Assembly (NCBI GenBank): GCA_019722365.1
Contig: JADFUC010001146.1
Location: 124,001-188,000 of the forward strand
Reading direction: 5' to 3'
DNA length: 64,000 nucleotides
DNA from: Lithospermum erythrorhizon
Lineage: Eukaryota > Streptophyta > Magnoliopsida > Boraginales > Boraginaceae
Made by a program: the position numbers and the translations under genes. Below, piece after piece: positions 35,245 to 46,843 of the stretch. The notes under the pieces were generated by a model that searched no databases, was not told where the DNA came from, and saw nothing but the letters and a program-made list of their open reading frames with translations. The first letter of the stretch is position 1. Each line of letters starts with the position of its first letter.

Positions 35245-38200
35245 ATGTCGCATGTTGTTGTTCCAATTTGTTCATGCATGTCTATCTCCAACCACCTCAA
35301 GAAACTAATACTAAATCCAATTTCTCTTAATTCCCAAAAAGATTTCAAATTTATTCCAAAATTTTCCGCTAAAATGTCAACAGAATCATTTAATAATCTC
35401 AGTCAAACCATCCACCTCACAAGTCAACGCGACCAACCCGTCCACGTCACTGCTGCTCCTGGCGTATCTGACACTCAATTCAGGTATGTATTTTAATCGA
35501 CGCTGCTTTTCTGATAAGATTTGACTTTTAATGCATTGGTATAAGATTAGCATGAAAAAATGTAAATGTTAATTAAAATGAATTGGGTGGAGTATTGTTA
35601 TAGGTTGAGAATTTAAATTGAATAATTTATTTTATGTTGGTATAAGCTAAGAGTTTAAATTGCATCATTCAATCATATTGGTATAGGCTAAGCATTTAAA
35701 TTGAATAATTTATTTTATGTTGGTATAAGCTAAGAGTTTAAATTGCATCATTCAATCATATTGTACATGCTTTTCACGACATTAATCAAAGATTTTAAGT
35801 TTTTCGCTTCTGAATATAATAAAATAAATTAAAAATAAATTTCATTAACTACGCTTCTATCTATCGCGAAAAAAGTTCTTGTTACATGGTAACATTGCAT
35901 ACTTCCGACCCTCCATACCATGTTTGGGACACGTAGCCTTCACATATCGGTATACGCTTATGTGATGTTGATGTTGAATCATATTGGTATAAGCTAAGAA
36001 TTTAAATTGCATCATTTGATCACATTGGTATGGGCTAAGAATCTGATTTGCCCATTTTTGAAGAAAAAAGTTTCGGTTTTTGTTCAATTTGGAGTAAAAG
36101 AAGTGGACTTTTAGTCATTTTTGAGAGACATATTTATTTTTTGCTCCCTCCATTGCAAAAGATTGTGCAGTTTCGAACGTCGATCAATCAGATTTTTAAT
36201 TTTTTAATTCTGTTTGGAAATGCTAGTGTTTTCAGTGTAATTTATTAGCAACATTGTAATTCTGATTGTCGATTAAGGTCGCAAATGTTGTTAAGTTTGA
36301 TCATTGAAAAGTCAAGGTTGGCGATAGAGGGAGTATTTCGATATTTTAAACTTTTAAAATTAAGCGGCAGTTGAATTTGATTTTTAACAGAGGATATTTT
36401 GTAATCATATTTACAGGAGTGCTATTGAATCTTCATTGTTTAAGCAATGGTTGAAGAACTTAGAAACTGAAACGGGTTTGTTGGCTAATGGAGATATGTT
36501 ACTTAAACAAGTGCTTATTCAGGTTCACAATTAATTTTCTTGTTTCAGAACTTCCATTGTGATTTCAATGACCTTTCCCAAAATTTAAGTTATAAACTAA
36601 GAATGTGAGTGTTATTATAATCGAATGTACTATTTTTTGTGTAAGTTTTCTTGCTCTTCACCTAGAAAGAGATAAGTAGACTTGTCTTGAGCTTTATATC
36701 TAGTGCTAATATGACTCAAACTGTGGGAAAGCTGGTCTTTTTTTATAAAGAGTAGTACTGAAACTTAGTTTTTCTAGAGAGCTACGGTGATGGAGGTGCC
36801 TTCATCAGCTGCAAAAGAATGTTCTTGAGATGTCGTTGAGCGTTACTAAAAGAATGTTTTTGGGGATACATTGTTCTCTTTTAACTGCCAGATGTAACTG
36901 AACTACTGAAGTATAACTATGTAAAACATTTCTCTTGCACTTTGTCATACTTGACTAAAAAGAGATGGCTGAAGTTGAATTTGTTTTATGCGTAAATGCT
37001 CTAAAAATCTGCAATTCACAACAATAACTATAATCCTAAGGTAGATCAAGCAGTTTCTTTTCATATTCTATATACCAATGGTATGAATGACTATTTTATC
37101 CGAAGACAGGGTGTAGATATGTTTGGGAAGCGGCTTGGATTTCTTAAATTCAAAGCAGATGTTGTTGATAAGAACACAGGGAAAAAGGTACCTGACCCTG
37201 TCTGCGACTCCGCGATGCTCCTTTATGTAATTGCGTGTTATTCAGTAAAGTTCTTTGCTTCTTAAATTATTGATTTTTCTTCCATCTCACCATTATTTGC
37301 TTCTTTTCATCTTCCTCTCTCCTTTAAATGATTTTCACTATCCGCCTCCAAAGACATTTACTTTCTTAGTATTCTGTCATTTTCTCAAGCTTTCTTCATT
37401 TTGTAATTAAACCTAGTACATATAGGTTCCAGGTATAGTTTTTGCACGAGGACCTGCTGTTGCAGTGCTTGTGCTGCTAATATCAGATGGGGAGACATAT
37501 GCCGTGCTTACAGAACAGGTACTTATTAATTAGATGCAATGCACAACATCAGGGATCCTGGACTTTACTAACCATTTCAAGCATTAAATATATGTAATTA
37601 AAAGGCTAGGGTCCCTGTTGGGAAGCTTATTTTGGAGTTGCCTGCTGGAATGCTAGATGATGACAATGGGGACTTTGTTGGTACAGCTGTTCGTGAGGTC
37701 TCTCTCTATCTGTTCACAATCTATAATAGGAATATCTTGAGATAATTCTGGTTGACCTCGCTGATAATTGTTTGTCAAACTTCTTTCTGAGGAAAGAGGC
37801 TCTATAACCAGATCTAATGCATCATTTTTAGTGATCGTGTTTTGTGTTCGAAAAAGTTCGTCATTTTTTGTTCCATGTATCTCAATTTCTTTGGTTTATT
37901 TCCCTTGTTGCCGTTGTTGGTAATCCCAAAATGAAGTCTCGTTTTGATTCTCTGCATGTTAGAATTGAATGGAATGGAGGGAAAACCAGGATTGTGAGAG
38001 TAATTTTAGTTTCCCTTAAATGAGTCTGAAGTTTTGCTCCCTGGCAAATTAGGATGGATGAATACCTTTTTCTGGTTCTGTTGAAGAAACATGATTTTTG
38101 TTAAGTGACTTAATCAGATACCTGTGGCAGGTTGAAGAGGAGACTGGCATACAGTTGAATCTGAATGATGTAATCAACCTCACGGATTTCCTTGAGCCAA

Positions 38201-38672
38201 CAGGACAAAGAGTTTTCCCATCTCCAGTATGTTCAACTCATCCTTCACTAGTTTATATAGTAGATCTCTCATCATGAACAAGAAGAACCAATACACATCT
38301 AAGTAGTTCTGTTTATCATATTAAAAAAGTTGGTTGTAACTTTGATCTTATATGTTTTATACTAGCGTTAAGAAATGAACATTTAGCGACAGTAGTTTTA
38401 TCTTTGTTTGGTAAATAATTACCTTCTCCTTTTAGGGTGGGTGTGATGAAGAGATCAGCTTGTTCCTTTACAGAGCAACTGTGAGTAAAGAGAAAATCAA
38501 AGAGCTGCAGGGGAAAGAGACAGGCCTTCGTGATCACGGCGAGCTGATTAAGGTACACGTAGTACCCTATAGTAAACTTTGGCGGACAACTGCAGACGCG
38601 AAAACTCTAGTGGCTATCACCCTCTATGAGATGGCCAATAGAGAAGGACTATTACCTCCTCTGAAAATGTGA
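35245..38672 (+). CDS. NUDT14: Nudix hydrolase 14-like ADP-sugar pyrophosphatase, 7 exons, 313 aa
   Basis: Exons 35245-35483, 36417-36522, 37110-37187, 37426-37518, 37605-37697, 38131-38226 and 38436-38672 join in phase with GT/AG borders. The product resembles Arabidopsis NUDX14, a plastid ADP-sugar (ADP-glucose, ADP-ribose) diphosphatase that limits ADP-glucose for starch synthesis. Residues 1 to about 45 look like a transit peptide (Ser-rich, basic, few acidic). The start chosen is ATG 35245, and MSTES downstream could start a cytosolic form. Family blocks seen: VTAAPGVSDTQFRSAIESS, LLKQVLIQGVDMFGKRLGF, VPGIVFARGPAVAVLVLLIS, GGCDEEISLFLYRA and TGLRDHGELIKVHVVPY. The Nudix box runs from GMLDDDNGDF to REVEEETGI, with the one-residue-longer spacing normal for this subfamily and all metal-binding Glu present. 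Intron 1 (933 bp) is expanded by a tandem repeat. The gene is convergent with CCS 0.7 kb downstream. Confidence 0.93.
35597..36037. repeat. Tandem repeat in intron 1 of the Nudix gene
   Basis: Two units of about 84 bp (35597-35680 and 35681-35763) share ATTTAAATTGAATAATTTAT, TATGTTGGTATAAGCTAAGA and GTTTAAATTGCATCATTCAA. A partial third copy appears at 35977-36037. The unrelated stretch of about 200 bases separating it from unit 2 looks like a later insertion. Confidence 0.75.
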
Positions 38673-39380
38673 CATCTCCTCTGCCCAAATGGGAGATCTT
38701 ACTCTTGGCAAGAGAGTTTTTTATGAGTAGTATCACTAGTAGGTTAAATCTGTAGAGTTGTTAAAGGATCACCACTAGGTTGCCTATTGATAAATTGTGA
38801 ACAAAATGGTGCAACTTTTTTGGTAACAGGGTTCACATTTTGGTTTTGTTTCGATCATTATATATAATTATGAATGAAATAAATATTAAAAAGCAATTGA
38901 ATTTCAAGACTTCTTTAAACATATTTCTACTTACATTTCTAATTGTCACATTTGACTTATTTTAATGTCCAACTTTCTATGACGTATAAGTAATATGTTT
39001 ATTGTTAGGAATTTTAGCATAGATAAAACATAATATTGAAAATTCTAATAAAAAGGTGAAATATTATACTCCTTAAATAGTAAGTGTAGTAATATAAGTA
39101 TATAACCTTGAGGTAAAAAAGAATTAATATTAAGAGTTCTATATTTTTATTGTGTAGAACGACAAAAAAGAAAAGTATTTCATATGAATGGTCCATGAAG
39201 ACTATGGTGTTACAACATTGTCATTATTACAAGACAAACATTCATCATTAATAATATAAAATAAATTATTAAAGAAAAACAAAAACAGGAAGAAGAAATA
39301 AACAGCATTATCTCAAAGGTCATAGTCTACATTAAAGGTATATATATAACAGACAAATCTGTGCTCTTGTGAAAATGACA
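38673..39380. other. Convergent 3' flanks of the Nudix and CCS genes
   Basis: 3' UTR of the plus-strand Nudix gene, then an AT-rich spacer and the 3' UTR of the minus-strand CCS gene. Nothing else was recognised. Confidence 0.5.
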
Positions 39381-40679
39381 TTAAATTTTACTGGTTGCCT
39401 CCCAGATGGTTGTACCATCACAAGTGCATAGCTTCTTATAGTTTTCACCAACTCCCGCACTTCTAGCAATCACAGCAGCAGTAAGCCCAGGATCTGATTT
39501 ATCATCTGTCTCGTAAACAGCTATAGCTCGTCCGATGAGATTCCCAACTTTTAGCTTTTCTTTAACACCAGTGTAATATGCCTCGCCTTTTTCATCAACG
39601 TCTAGTGTTCCCAGGTCACCACACGGCTAAAACATAAGGACGATGCATGTTGAGATGGATCATCAGCACAGATGCAACATAAAAAGGTAGAGAGATCATA
39701 AGCGAAATCCTGGCACGATAGTATGAGTTTTCACAGTGTGACTATAGTGCCAATGGCTCTAAACGTAACATAAGTCCCAGAGGCTCCATAAAGTAGATTC
39801 ACAAGTGATTTGAAAATTTCAAGGACACTGCTCACAATAGGAGCCTTGATCAGAAGGTTAATTCATTTTTTTTATTCTTTTCTTTTTTGGAATGAGGGGA
39901 AAGACATCAATACACACATACAGTACACATGGTTGGAATGAGAACGGCATCAATAGAGCATACATTTTACAAAGAAAGCATGTATAGATTTTTAGCAATC
40001 ATTTTCCACAGAATGATTTCTAAACAAGATTAAAGGCCTGTGAGAAGTATAGAGTACAGGATCAAACAAACCTCTGACGTTGTATCATCTGTAGGATTGA
40101 ACACTTTCCCAGTGCTAGCTGCACCACTTGTCAAATCACCAAACTCGTTGATTGACCAGCCATGCTTCCCAGGTGACAATCCAGTGAAATTGGCCTCAAT
40201 CCGGGCAAGCTCCATGCTCACTTGAGCCAACCTGACAACACCATATATAACTGGTCCTTTGAATTCCGCAACAGCAGCCGAAGCTACAAAATCTGTAAAC
40301 ATTATTTCGTGTCAGTACATAAGACACCACCCAAGTCCATGTAACAACCGTCTTATCATTGTTGATACAACAACAATCATTGCAGCAAACCTTCAGGATT
40401 CCCTTGTCCAATCAGTCGGGCTTTTCGACCAGTTTGCTCTAGAGCTTCTGTCATAGTCTTCACAGGAGAAGATCCAAGAATCCTTACTACTTGATTGGTC
40501 AAGTCCACTTCAACATTATTGACTCCTGATTATTAGAAGATGTTAGGCAATGGACGCCCATAATGAAAAATATGCAAGGGTAATGTTTTATTAATTTCAT
40601 TATGCCTTACCATCAACTGTCTGCAATTTACTTTTGACAGAATTAACACAACCCTCACACTTCATGTCAACCATAAACT
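39381..40679 (-). CDS. CCS: Copper chaperone for superoxide dismutase (CCS), first exon not found
   Basis: CCS loads copper into Cu/Zn-SOD and oxidises its disulfide, in cytosol and plastids. Exons 40679-40611, 40525-40391, 40292-40072 and 39626-39381 join in phase with GT/AG borders. Domain I has the copper motif MKCEGC and continues through VDLTNQVVRILGSSPVKTMT to ALEQTGRKARLIGQG. Domain II is SOD-like (SAAVAEFKGP, ELARIEANFTGLSPGKHGWS, INEFGDLTSGAASTGKVFNP). Domain III ends LCTCDGTTIWEATSKI with the CxC pair. The piece starts inside the conserved LTEFMVDMKCEGC. The exon that should supply the transit peptide and earlier residues is not recognisable in the 3 kb upstream. Translation from the internal MVDMKCEGC would give a cytosolic form of about 215 aa. 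The gene is either 5'-truncated or has a diverged or distant exon 1. Confidence 0.88.
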
Positions 40680-43019
40680 CTGTCAGTAACCAAGTTAAAA
40701 TGATTATAAATATCCACAGAACAAATCCAGAATGGATTCTTCTTACATATTCTACCATAGTAATTCAGAAAGAAATAAAGAAACTGACTAAATTAGTTGT
40801 GCTATACACCCAATTTACATCCTCATTGACGAATACTTGTAGTTACATTTGAAAACTTAAGGGCTGTGCATCTCTAGCAGTGGAATCTAGTCAATCTGCA
40901 TGCTTAGCCAATTTTATATATTTATTGAATCTGCATTCAATTATAAAATTTATCAATTTCTAATTGTTTAGCCGGCTATCACCAAATCATAAATGCACCT
41001 GAAAGATGTGACTTCCTGTTTAGAAATGGAGACTTCTCCTAAATATAAGACAGACAAATTTCAGATCTTAGCAAAGGGAGATCATGAAAACTACTCTGAC
41101 CACAAACAACTTACTACATCCAATTTAATGGTCTTATAGAGATTCCTCTCATGCTTTCGATCTATTCTTGTTTCTCAATGAACTGAACAAACTCTTGGTG
41201 CAATAAGTCCCTCAACAAAAGAACTCCGAATAGGACAAATAAGCTTAGGAGTAATGAAAATTTAATAATGCTATCGACATGTTAGCAGTCTTATATTAGA
41301 AATAAGGAATATATCAATTTGATAACTTAATTTGAATGAATTTCTTCTAGACTGTCCAACTGCCATCAGTTAACTTGATAGCTACCATGATTTCCGTTAG
41401 CATTTAGATTTATAATATAATCGACTTTATATGAATTTGATGACCTATGAATGAGATATAATTATAACCCAATCGAATTCAATTGATGGCAACTTAACTT
41501 CTCTTTGATCAGTTGTTTAACCCTACTATATATCAAGTACATATATAACAGTTGATTGCTTTAACTTCTTCTCCATAATACTTGCCTTCAACAGTTGATT
41601 GGCACTTGGCACATGCTTCATCCAATTCAAGTTATTTGATGTTTTTAACTTTGAATACAAAATTTTGATCATATATAACAGTTTGGAGATCTTTATCGTG
41701 TGTCATAAGGGTTACTTCCATATCAAATTTGAGAGAAAAAATTTCATAAATAATTCATTTTCTTAGCATCTTAACATCAATATTTAAGACACATTTTATA
41801 AAAACCTTGAATTTATTTTTCTTACCAAAAATTATAAGAAATTAATATCATATAAACATTTTTTATAAATCCATATTGAATAAAAATGATGTATGTGTGA
41901 ACAAAGTTTTATATTAAAAACATTAATTATTTTGAATTGCGCGTACCACATCTATATATCAAATCATGGTAGCTAGTGGTACTATCATTTCTTTCTTTTG
42001 TACAAAATGAAATAGGCATATCTTTGTCTTCGTTCAATTCCTATAGTTGAGCACTTGAGCTATATATCAAATAAAAATGTTCAAACCTAAATAGAAGCTT
42101 GTAAGAAATGGAAATGTTTTCAAATGGTCAAATACTTGAGAGTTGAGACCTAGTCAACATTGATGCAAACTTTTAACCATTTTGTTCAATCATATCATTT
42201 TCTATATGTCTTGTCAAATTTCCTTCTTCATTGGACACTATTTGGAATGGTTGGTGCTAAGAGGCTTTACAATTGTCATTTGAATTATATTTAAAGTAAT
42301 AATGTTCACAAGACTTTTGAGGATGGAGAAAGAGACATATGGCCTGTATTATTAATTAAACAAGATGACTTCTTTCTGTCTTCTTAAACGCCTCCATGTT
42401 ATGGTTTTATGACTTTATCACATTAAATTGCAATCATTCTACAGTAAAAAGGTTAGCGACTTTAGTTCGTGTCATCATCCCGCTAACCATGCATGATTAT
42501 ATATTTTCATTCATCTTAATTTAATGAGCCAATGAGGTGTAACCATCATTAAAACAAATTATGATTATAAATTAACATTGTTCTAATACAATTGCTGTGA
42601 ATGATCAAATTTTCGACTTAGAAGTGTTTGATAAGTCACAATCTTATTATCATAGTAATTTAAAGTTATATAAGTACACTCTTTCTTCTTGTGTTTAAGT
42701 AAACTCTTTCTTCGAAAAATAGGTTAACTATTTATTTGAATAATCAAATTGAAACGTAGTTATGATACAATATCTATATACTCCTTAGAACATCGAACGG
42801 CAGGAGGCCTCTAGTAACTTAAAGGTTCTAGGTTCGATTCTCATTGTAAGGGGGTAGTGGGTGGGGTTCTTTTTTAACAAATAAAAACACCTTACATCTT
42901 TTTCTCTTCATACATTTCAATTTTAATTAGTGCATTATTTACCAAATTTTCAATTAACAATTCATCCGTATAATAAGTATTAAGTTGGATCCGGAAGATT
43001 TCAGAAGATAGTATTAATA
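40680..43019. other. Upstream region of CCS, no exon 1 recognised; SINE-like fragment near 42.8 kb
   Basis: About 2.3 kb of AT-rich sequence. I looked on the minus strand for a Ser/Thr-rich transit peptide ending near LLTE and found none. At 42.80-42.87 kb, a GC-richer block with AGGTTCGATTCTC (B-box-like), followed by a G-rich and then T-rich run, suggests a SINE fragment. Confidence 0.45.
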
Positions 43020-43250
43020 CTCCTTCCAATCTAAAACAATTGACGTTTGAATTTTTTGAAATTGAACTTTGACAATCAATTATTAATTATTTATTATTTT
43101 GAAAAATATAAAATTTATATAATTGGATTCGTGTTTTAAAATACTTTCATGCTATTAATTTTTTTAATAAGATAATTAAAGAGTAATTGAAGATAGATTA
43201 AATATTTACCTCGATATGTGAGAAAATCAATTGTTTTGGATTTTAGGGAG
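43020..43250. mobile_element. Stowaway-like MITE upstream of subtilase 1
   Basis: The left end CTCCTTCCAATCTAAAACAA and the right end, inverted, CTCCCTAAAATCCAAAACAA are flanked by TA. It is 231 bp. The interior (GGATTCGTGTTTTAAAA, ACCTCGATATGTGAG) is shared with the decayed copy near 29.2 kb. It lies about 430 bases upstream of the subtilase 1 TATA box. Confidence 0.8.
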
Positions 43251-43680
43251 TATTAGTTATTATTATTACCATATTATTTTTAGTAATAACTTGAATATCG
43301 TTAGTATTATTAGCATAAATATTTCATATTGTACCTATAAATATGAAGCTAGTTTAATATATTTTATAAATTTATTCAATACAATTTACATTACTCTATT
43401 ATTTTATAACTAAGTTTGAGTTTTTATCATAGGATTTGTTTGTATCAGTACGGAGTACATACACACCATGCAAATTTATGTCAAAATTTTGAATATTAAT
43501 TTTTTTATTTAAATAAGAATAATTTATTCTCACAATTTAAAATTTTCCAATCAATAAGCTAAACCTGTAAATTAAATTAAGACGAAGTAGTGCACTTTAT
43601 ATGGGAAAGCTTTTCTTGATCGCAAATCATAGTTATTCTTTTATGGTCCATCAAGTTCATTAATGACTCACAAATGTTGG

Positions 43681-43688
43681 TATATAAG
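43681..43688 (+). promoter_or_regulatory. TATA box of subtilase 1
   Basis: TATATAAG lies 111 bases upstream of the ATG at 43799. Equivalent boxes precede subtilases 3 and 4, so promoter structure is conserved across the array. Confidence 0.6.
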
Positions 43689-43798
43689 TAGTGTTTGGAT
43701 GAATGCAAAAAAACTCATTCATGGCATAAGAAACTTATAATAACACAAAAAAAGGTTCAAACATTTTCTCCATTTTTTAGTAATAGAGATTGAGAGTC

Positions 43799-46009
43799 AT
43801 GGATTATTTCAGCTTAACCATTTTCAGTTTCACATGCATCTTGATTTTGCAAATAAGCCAAAGTAGTGTTGCTAGCCAAAGTCCTTTAGAAACCTACATA
43901 GTTCATGTTGACATGCCTGCTAACCAAATTCTTACAGAATCACAAGATTTAGAAACTTGGTACCAATCATATCTTCCAACAACCTTAGTTAACTCAAATG
44001 AAGAATCAAGAATGGTTTATTCTTATCATAATGTCTTCAAAGGTTTTGCTGCCAAGTTAACTGCAGAGGAAGTGAAAGATATGGAGAAAATGGATGGTTT
44101 CTTATCTGCAACTCCTCAAAGTGTATACCAGTTGCATACTACTCATTCCCCTAGTTTTCTTGGGCTTCAGAAAGCAACAGGCTTGTGGGAAAGTTCAAAG
44201 TATGGTGAAGGTATAGTTGTTTGTGTTTTTGACACAGGAATCAAGCCTGATCATCCTTCGTTTAGTGATCAAGGTATGTCTCCCCCTCCTGCAACATGGA
44301 AAGGGGAATGTGAGTTCAATTCTGCAGCCTGTAACAACAAGCTTGTAGGGGCGAGATCTTTTTCGATTGGAGGTGGTACACCTCTTGATGAAGATGGGCA
44401 TGGTACACATACTGCTGGGACTGCTGTAGGAAATTTTGTGTCCGGGGCGAGTGTTTATGGCCTTGGAAAAGGGGTTGCTGCTGGCATCGCACCACTTGCT
44501 CATTTGGCTGTTTACAAAGTCTGCACGTTTGGTTGTTCTGAAAGTGATATTTTGGCAGGAATGGATAAAGCTATTGATGATGGGTGTAATGTACTGTCCA
44601 TGTCCCTCGGTGCAGGTCCGAGGCCTTATTATATAGACAACATTGCAATTGGAGCATATAAGGCAATGGAGAAGGGAATAGTTGTGAGTTGTTCGGCTGG
44701 GAATAGTGGTCCTTATATGGCGACAGTGGCGAATGAGGCTCCCTGGATTATGACCGTTGGAGCAAGCACTATTGATAGGAGATTCAAGGCGATTGTAGTT
44801 CTTGGGAACAAGGTTGAGTTCATTGGCGAATCCGCCTTTCAGCCGGGAGATATTAACTCTTCAGAACTGTCTCTTGTATACCCTGGAAGGAATACTAGTA
44901 TTTCTCCATTCTGTAGCTCTTCATCACTCAATGGAACTGATGTGAGAAAGAAGATTGTGGTGTGTTTGGTAGGAGGGGGTGTATCTAGAGTCGGGAAGGG
45001 TCGGGCAGTGAAGAATGCTGGTGGCGCCGCTATGATTATTGTGAGCTCCCCTAGTTATGCTAATAGTACATTTGCTGAGGCACACGTTTTACCTGCAGCA
45101 CATGTTGGTTATGCAGATGGATTGAAGATCATCAACTATATAAGGTCATCGTCGACACCTACAGCTTCAATCATGTTTAATGGGACAACGATTGGTGATA
45201 GTCGTGCTCCTGTGATGGCTGCATTTTCTTCTAGAGGCCCTGCTCCAATTTCCCCCGGACTCCTGAAACCTGATATAACTGCCCCTGGAATGAACATTGT
45301 AGCGGCATGGCCTTACTCCGTGGAAAACATAACCAACACAAAATCTACTTTCAACGTTTTATCCGGGACCTCTATGTCTTGCCCTCACATAAGCGGTGTA
45401 GCTGCATTGCTCAAAAGCGCGCATCCTGATTGGTCTCCAGCTGCTATAAAATCCGCGATGATGACTACTGCTGATGTTGTCAACCTTGGAGGCAATCCAA
45501 TAGAAGATGAAACCTTTCTTCCTGCTGATATATTCGCCACTGGCGCTGGTCATGTGAATCCATCTAGAGCCAACAATCCAGGACTCATATATGATCTTCA
45601 ACCCGAAGATTACATACCATTCCTGTGTGGTTTAAACTACACAGAACAACAATTAACATCCATCGTGCAACGAAAGGTTGACTGCTCTACAAGCATAATT
45701 GATACACAACTAAACTATCCTTCAATGTCAGTGATTCTTGGATCATCTCAACAAACCTATACAAGAAAAGTCACAAATGTTGGTGAAGCTTCATCATCAT
45801 ACAAAGTGTACATAGAACAACCTGTTGGGGTCGATGTGAAAGTCAATCCTACAACACTAAATTTCTCCGAGGGTACTAAGACCTTAACTTATCAAGTAAC
45901 ATTTACGCGATCAAAAAGCAATGTAAAAGCTGATTTCGCTCAGGGGTCTCTAAAATGGATTTCTACAAAGCACTCAGTCAGGAGCCCTATTGCTATTCTA
46001 TTTAATTGA
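43799..46009 (+). CDS. Subtilase 1, P69-like subtilisin protease (S8A), intronless, 736 aa
   Basis: This is a secreted serine endoprotease of the plant SBT1/P69 type, expected in the apoplast. The start is ATG 43799 (MDYFSLTIFSFTCILILQIS); the frame is also open through an upstream TTG, which I did not use. Residues 1 to about 27 are a signal peptide. An I9 propeptide follows (LETYIVHVDMP to about residue 110), and the mature enzyme should begin near TTHSPSFLGL. Catalytic residues are Asp145 (VFDTGIKPDHPSF), His201 (GHGTHTAG), oxyanion Asn302 (CSAGNSGP) and Ser525 (GTSMSCPH). A PA domain lies between Asn and Ser, and an Fn3-like domain ends the protein (SVRSPIAILFN). All key residues are present, so it is probably active. 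It is the most diverged of the cluster in its first third. Confidence 0.95.
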   Translation: MDYFSLTIFSFTCILILQISQSSVASQSPLETYIVHVDMPANQILTESQDLETWYQSYLPTTLVNSNEESRMVYSYHNVFKGFAAKLTAEEVKDMEKMDGFLSATPQSVYQLHTTHSPSFLGLQKATGLWESSKYGEGIVVCVFDTGIKPDHPSFSDQGMSPPPATWKGECEFNSAACNNKLVGARSFSIGGGTPLDEDGHGTHTAGTAVGNFVSGASVYGLGKGVAAGIAPLAHLAVYKVCTFGCSESDILAGMDKAIDDGCNVLSMSLGAGPRPYYIDNIAIGAYKAMEKGIVVSCSAGNSGPYMATVANEAPWIMTVGASTIDRRFKAIVVLGNKVEFIGESAFQPGDINSSELSLVYPGRNTSISPFCSSSSLNGTDVRKKIVVCLVGGGVSRVGKGRAVKNAGGAAMIIVSSPSYANSTFAEAHVLPAAHVGYADGLKIINYIRSSSTPTASIMFNGTTIGDSRAPVMAAFSSRGPAPISPGLLKPDITAPGMNIVAAWPYSVENITNTKSTFNVLSGTSMSCPHISGVAALLKSAHPDWSPAAIKSAMMTTADVVNLGGNPIEDETFLPADIFATGAGHVNPSRANNPGLIYDLQPEDYIPFLCGLNYTEQQLTSIVQRKVDCSTSIIDTQLNYPSMSVILGSSQQTYTRKVTNVGEASSSYKVYIEQPVGVDVKVNPTTLNFSEGTKTLTYQVTFTRSKSNVKADFAQGSLKWISTKHSVRSPIAILFN

Positions 46010-46843
46010 AGAATATGGGTTTGAAGAAGTCTCGTTTGATTGAAATCTGAAGAAATAAGATATTTTACTTAGATGAATTCAAAGGTGCAATTGTGGTGTT
46101 GCTCAAACACACTATTTAATAAGGCTGGCCATGATGTTAGACCATGATTGTGAGAGCAAGAATTGGTCCATTGTCAATGATATCCCTTTCAATTAATACA
46201 CTCAACTAATCCTCCATGTATCTCAACTTGATTTCTCCATAATAATATGATTTTTTAAAAACTTCCTTTAGTAGTAATTTGATCAAAGATTTTTGGAAAA
46301 TTCTCCTTTAATGCCCATTTTTTCTTCCTTTTCTTCATCCTATGTTTTGATCCAGTGGTTATTACTTGTAGTTGCTATGCCAAGGTTCGAACTCCACTAA
46401 AAATGTAGATCCCCCATTATTGCGGATGGATGTTGACTGCATAAACTTACCGCTAGTGTGTGTTGGTATCCAGGTGACCAAGTTATGTTATTATACCAAG
46501 TACTTCGATACTTTGTAAAGTCTTAATCATAACGAATTCACCATGCTTCCAGGACTGAAGAAACATTATGAGATGGTTGTTAAGAAGATGTTTCAAGCCT
46601 TTTTAATGATAGTTCAATCTAATACCAAAAACAACTCCGTCAATGTACTTGTGCACTCACATTATTTTCTATTCGGCCAATTCGTAAAAACCAAATTCCA
46701 TTGCCTGCAATGATTGGAAAATCAGTCCACAAAACATGCTCCATCTCCATGCAATTTCTTGGTTATTTACACTACATGTTCAGTTTATATATCAAGAACT
46801 TGCATGCTATATATTCAGAATGTCAAAACAGAGAACCTGAAAC
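46010..46843. other. Spacer between subtilases 1 and 2
   Basis: Contains the 3' UTR of subtilase 1, a SINE-like patch with B-box-like CAAGGTTCGAACTCC near 46.38 kb, and a TATATAT-containing promoter-like stretch (about 46786-46793) about 50 bases before the ATG of the subtilase pseudogene. Confidence 0.45.

Noticed and set aside
42815..42860. Possible tRNA gene from AGGTTCGATTCTC
   Set aside because: Only the T-arm-like part is present; no cloverleaf can be drawn.
43790..43798. Upstream start of subtilase 1 at a TTG
   Set aside because: Plant nuclear genes rarely start at TTG, and the ATG at 43799 gives a normal signal peptide.
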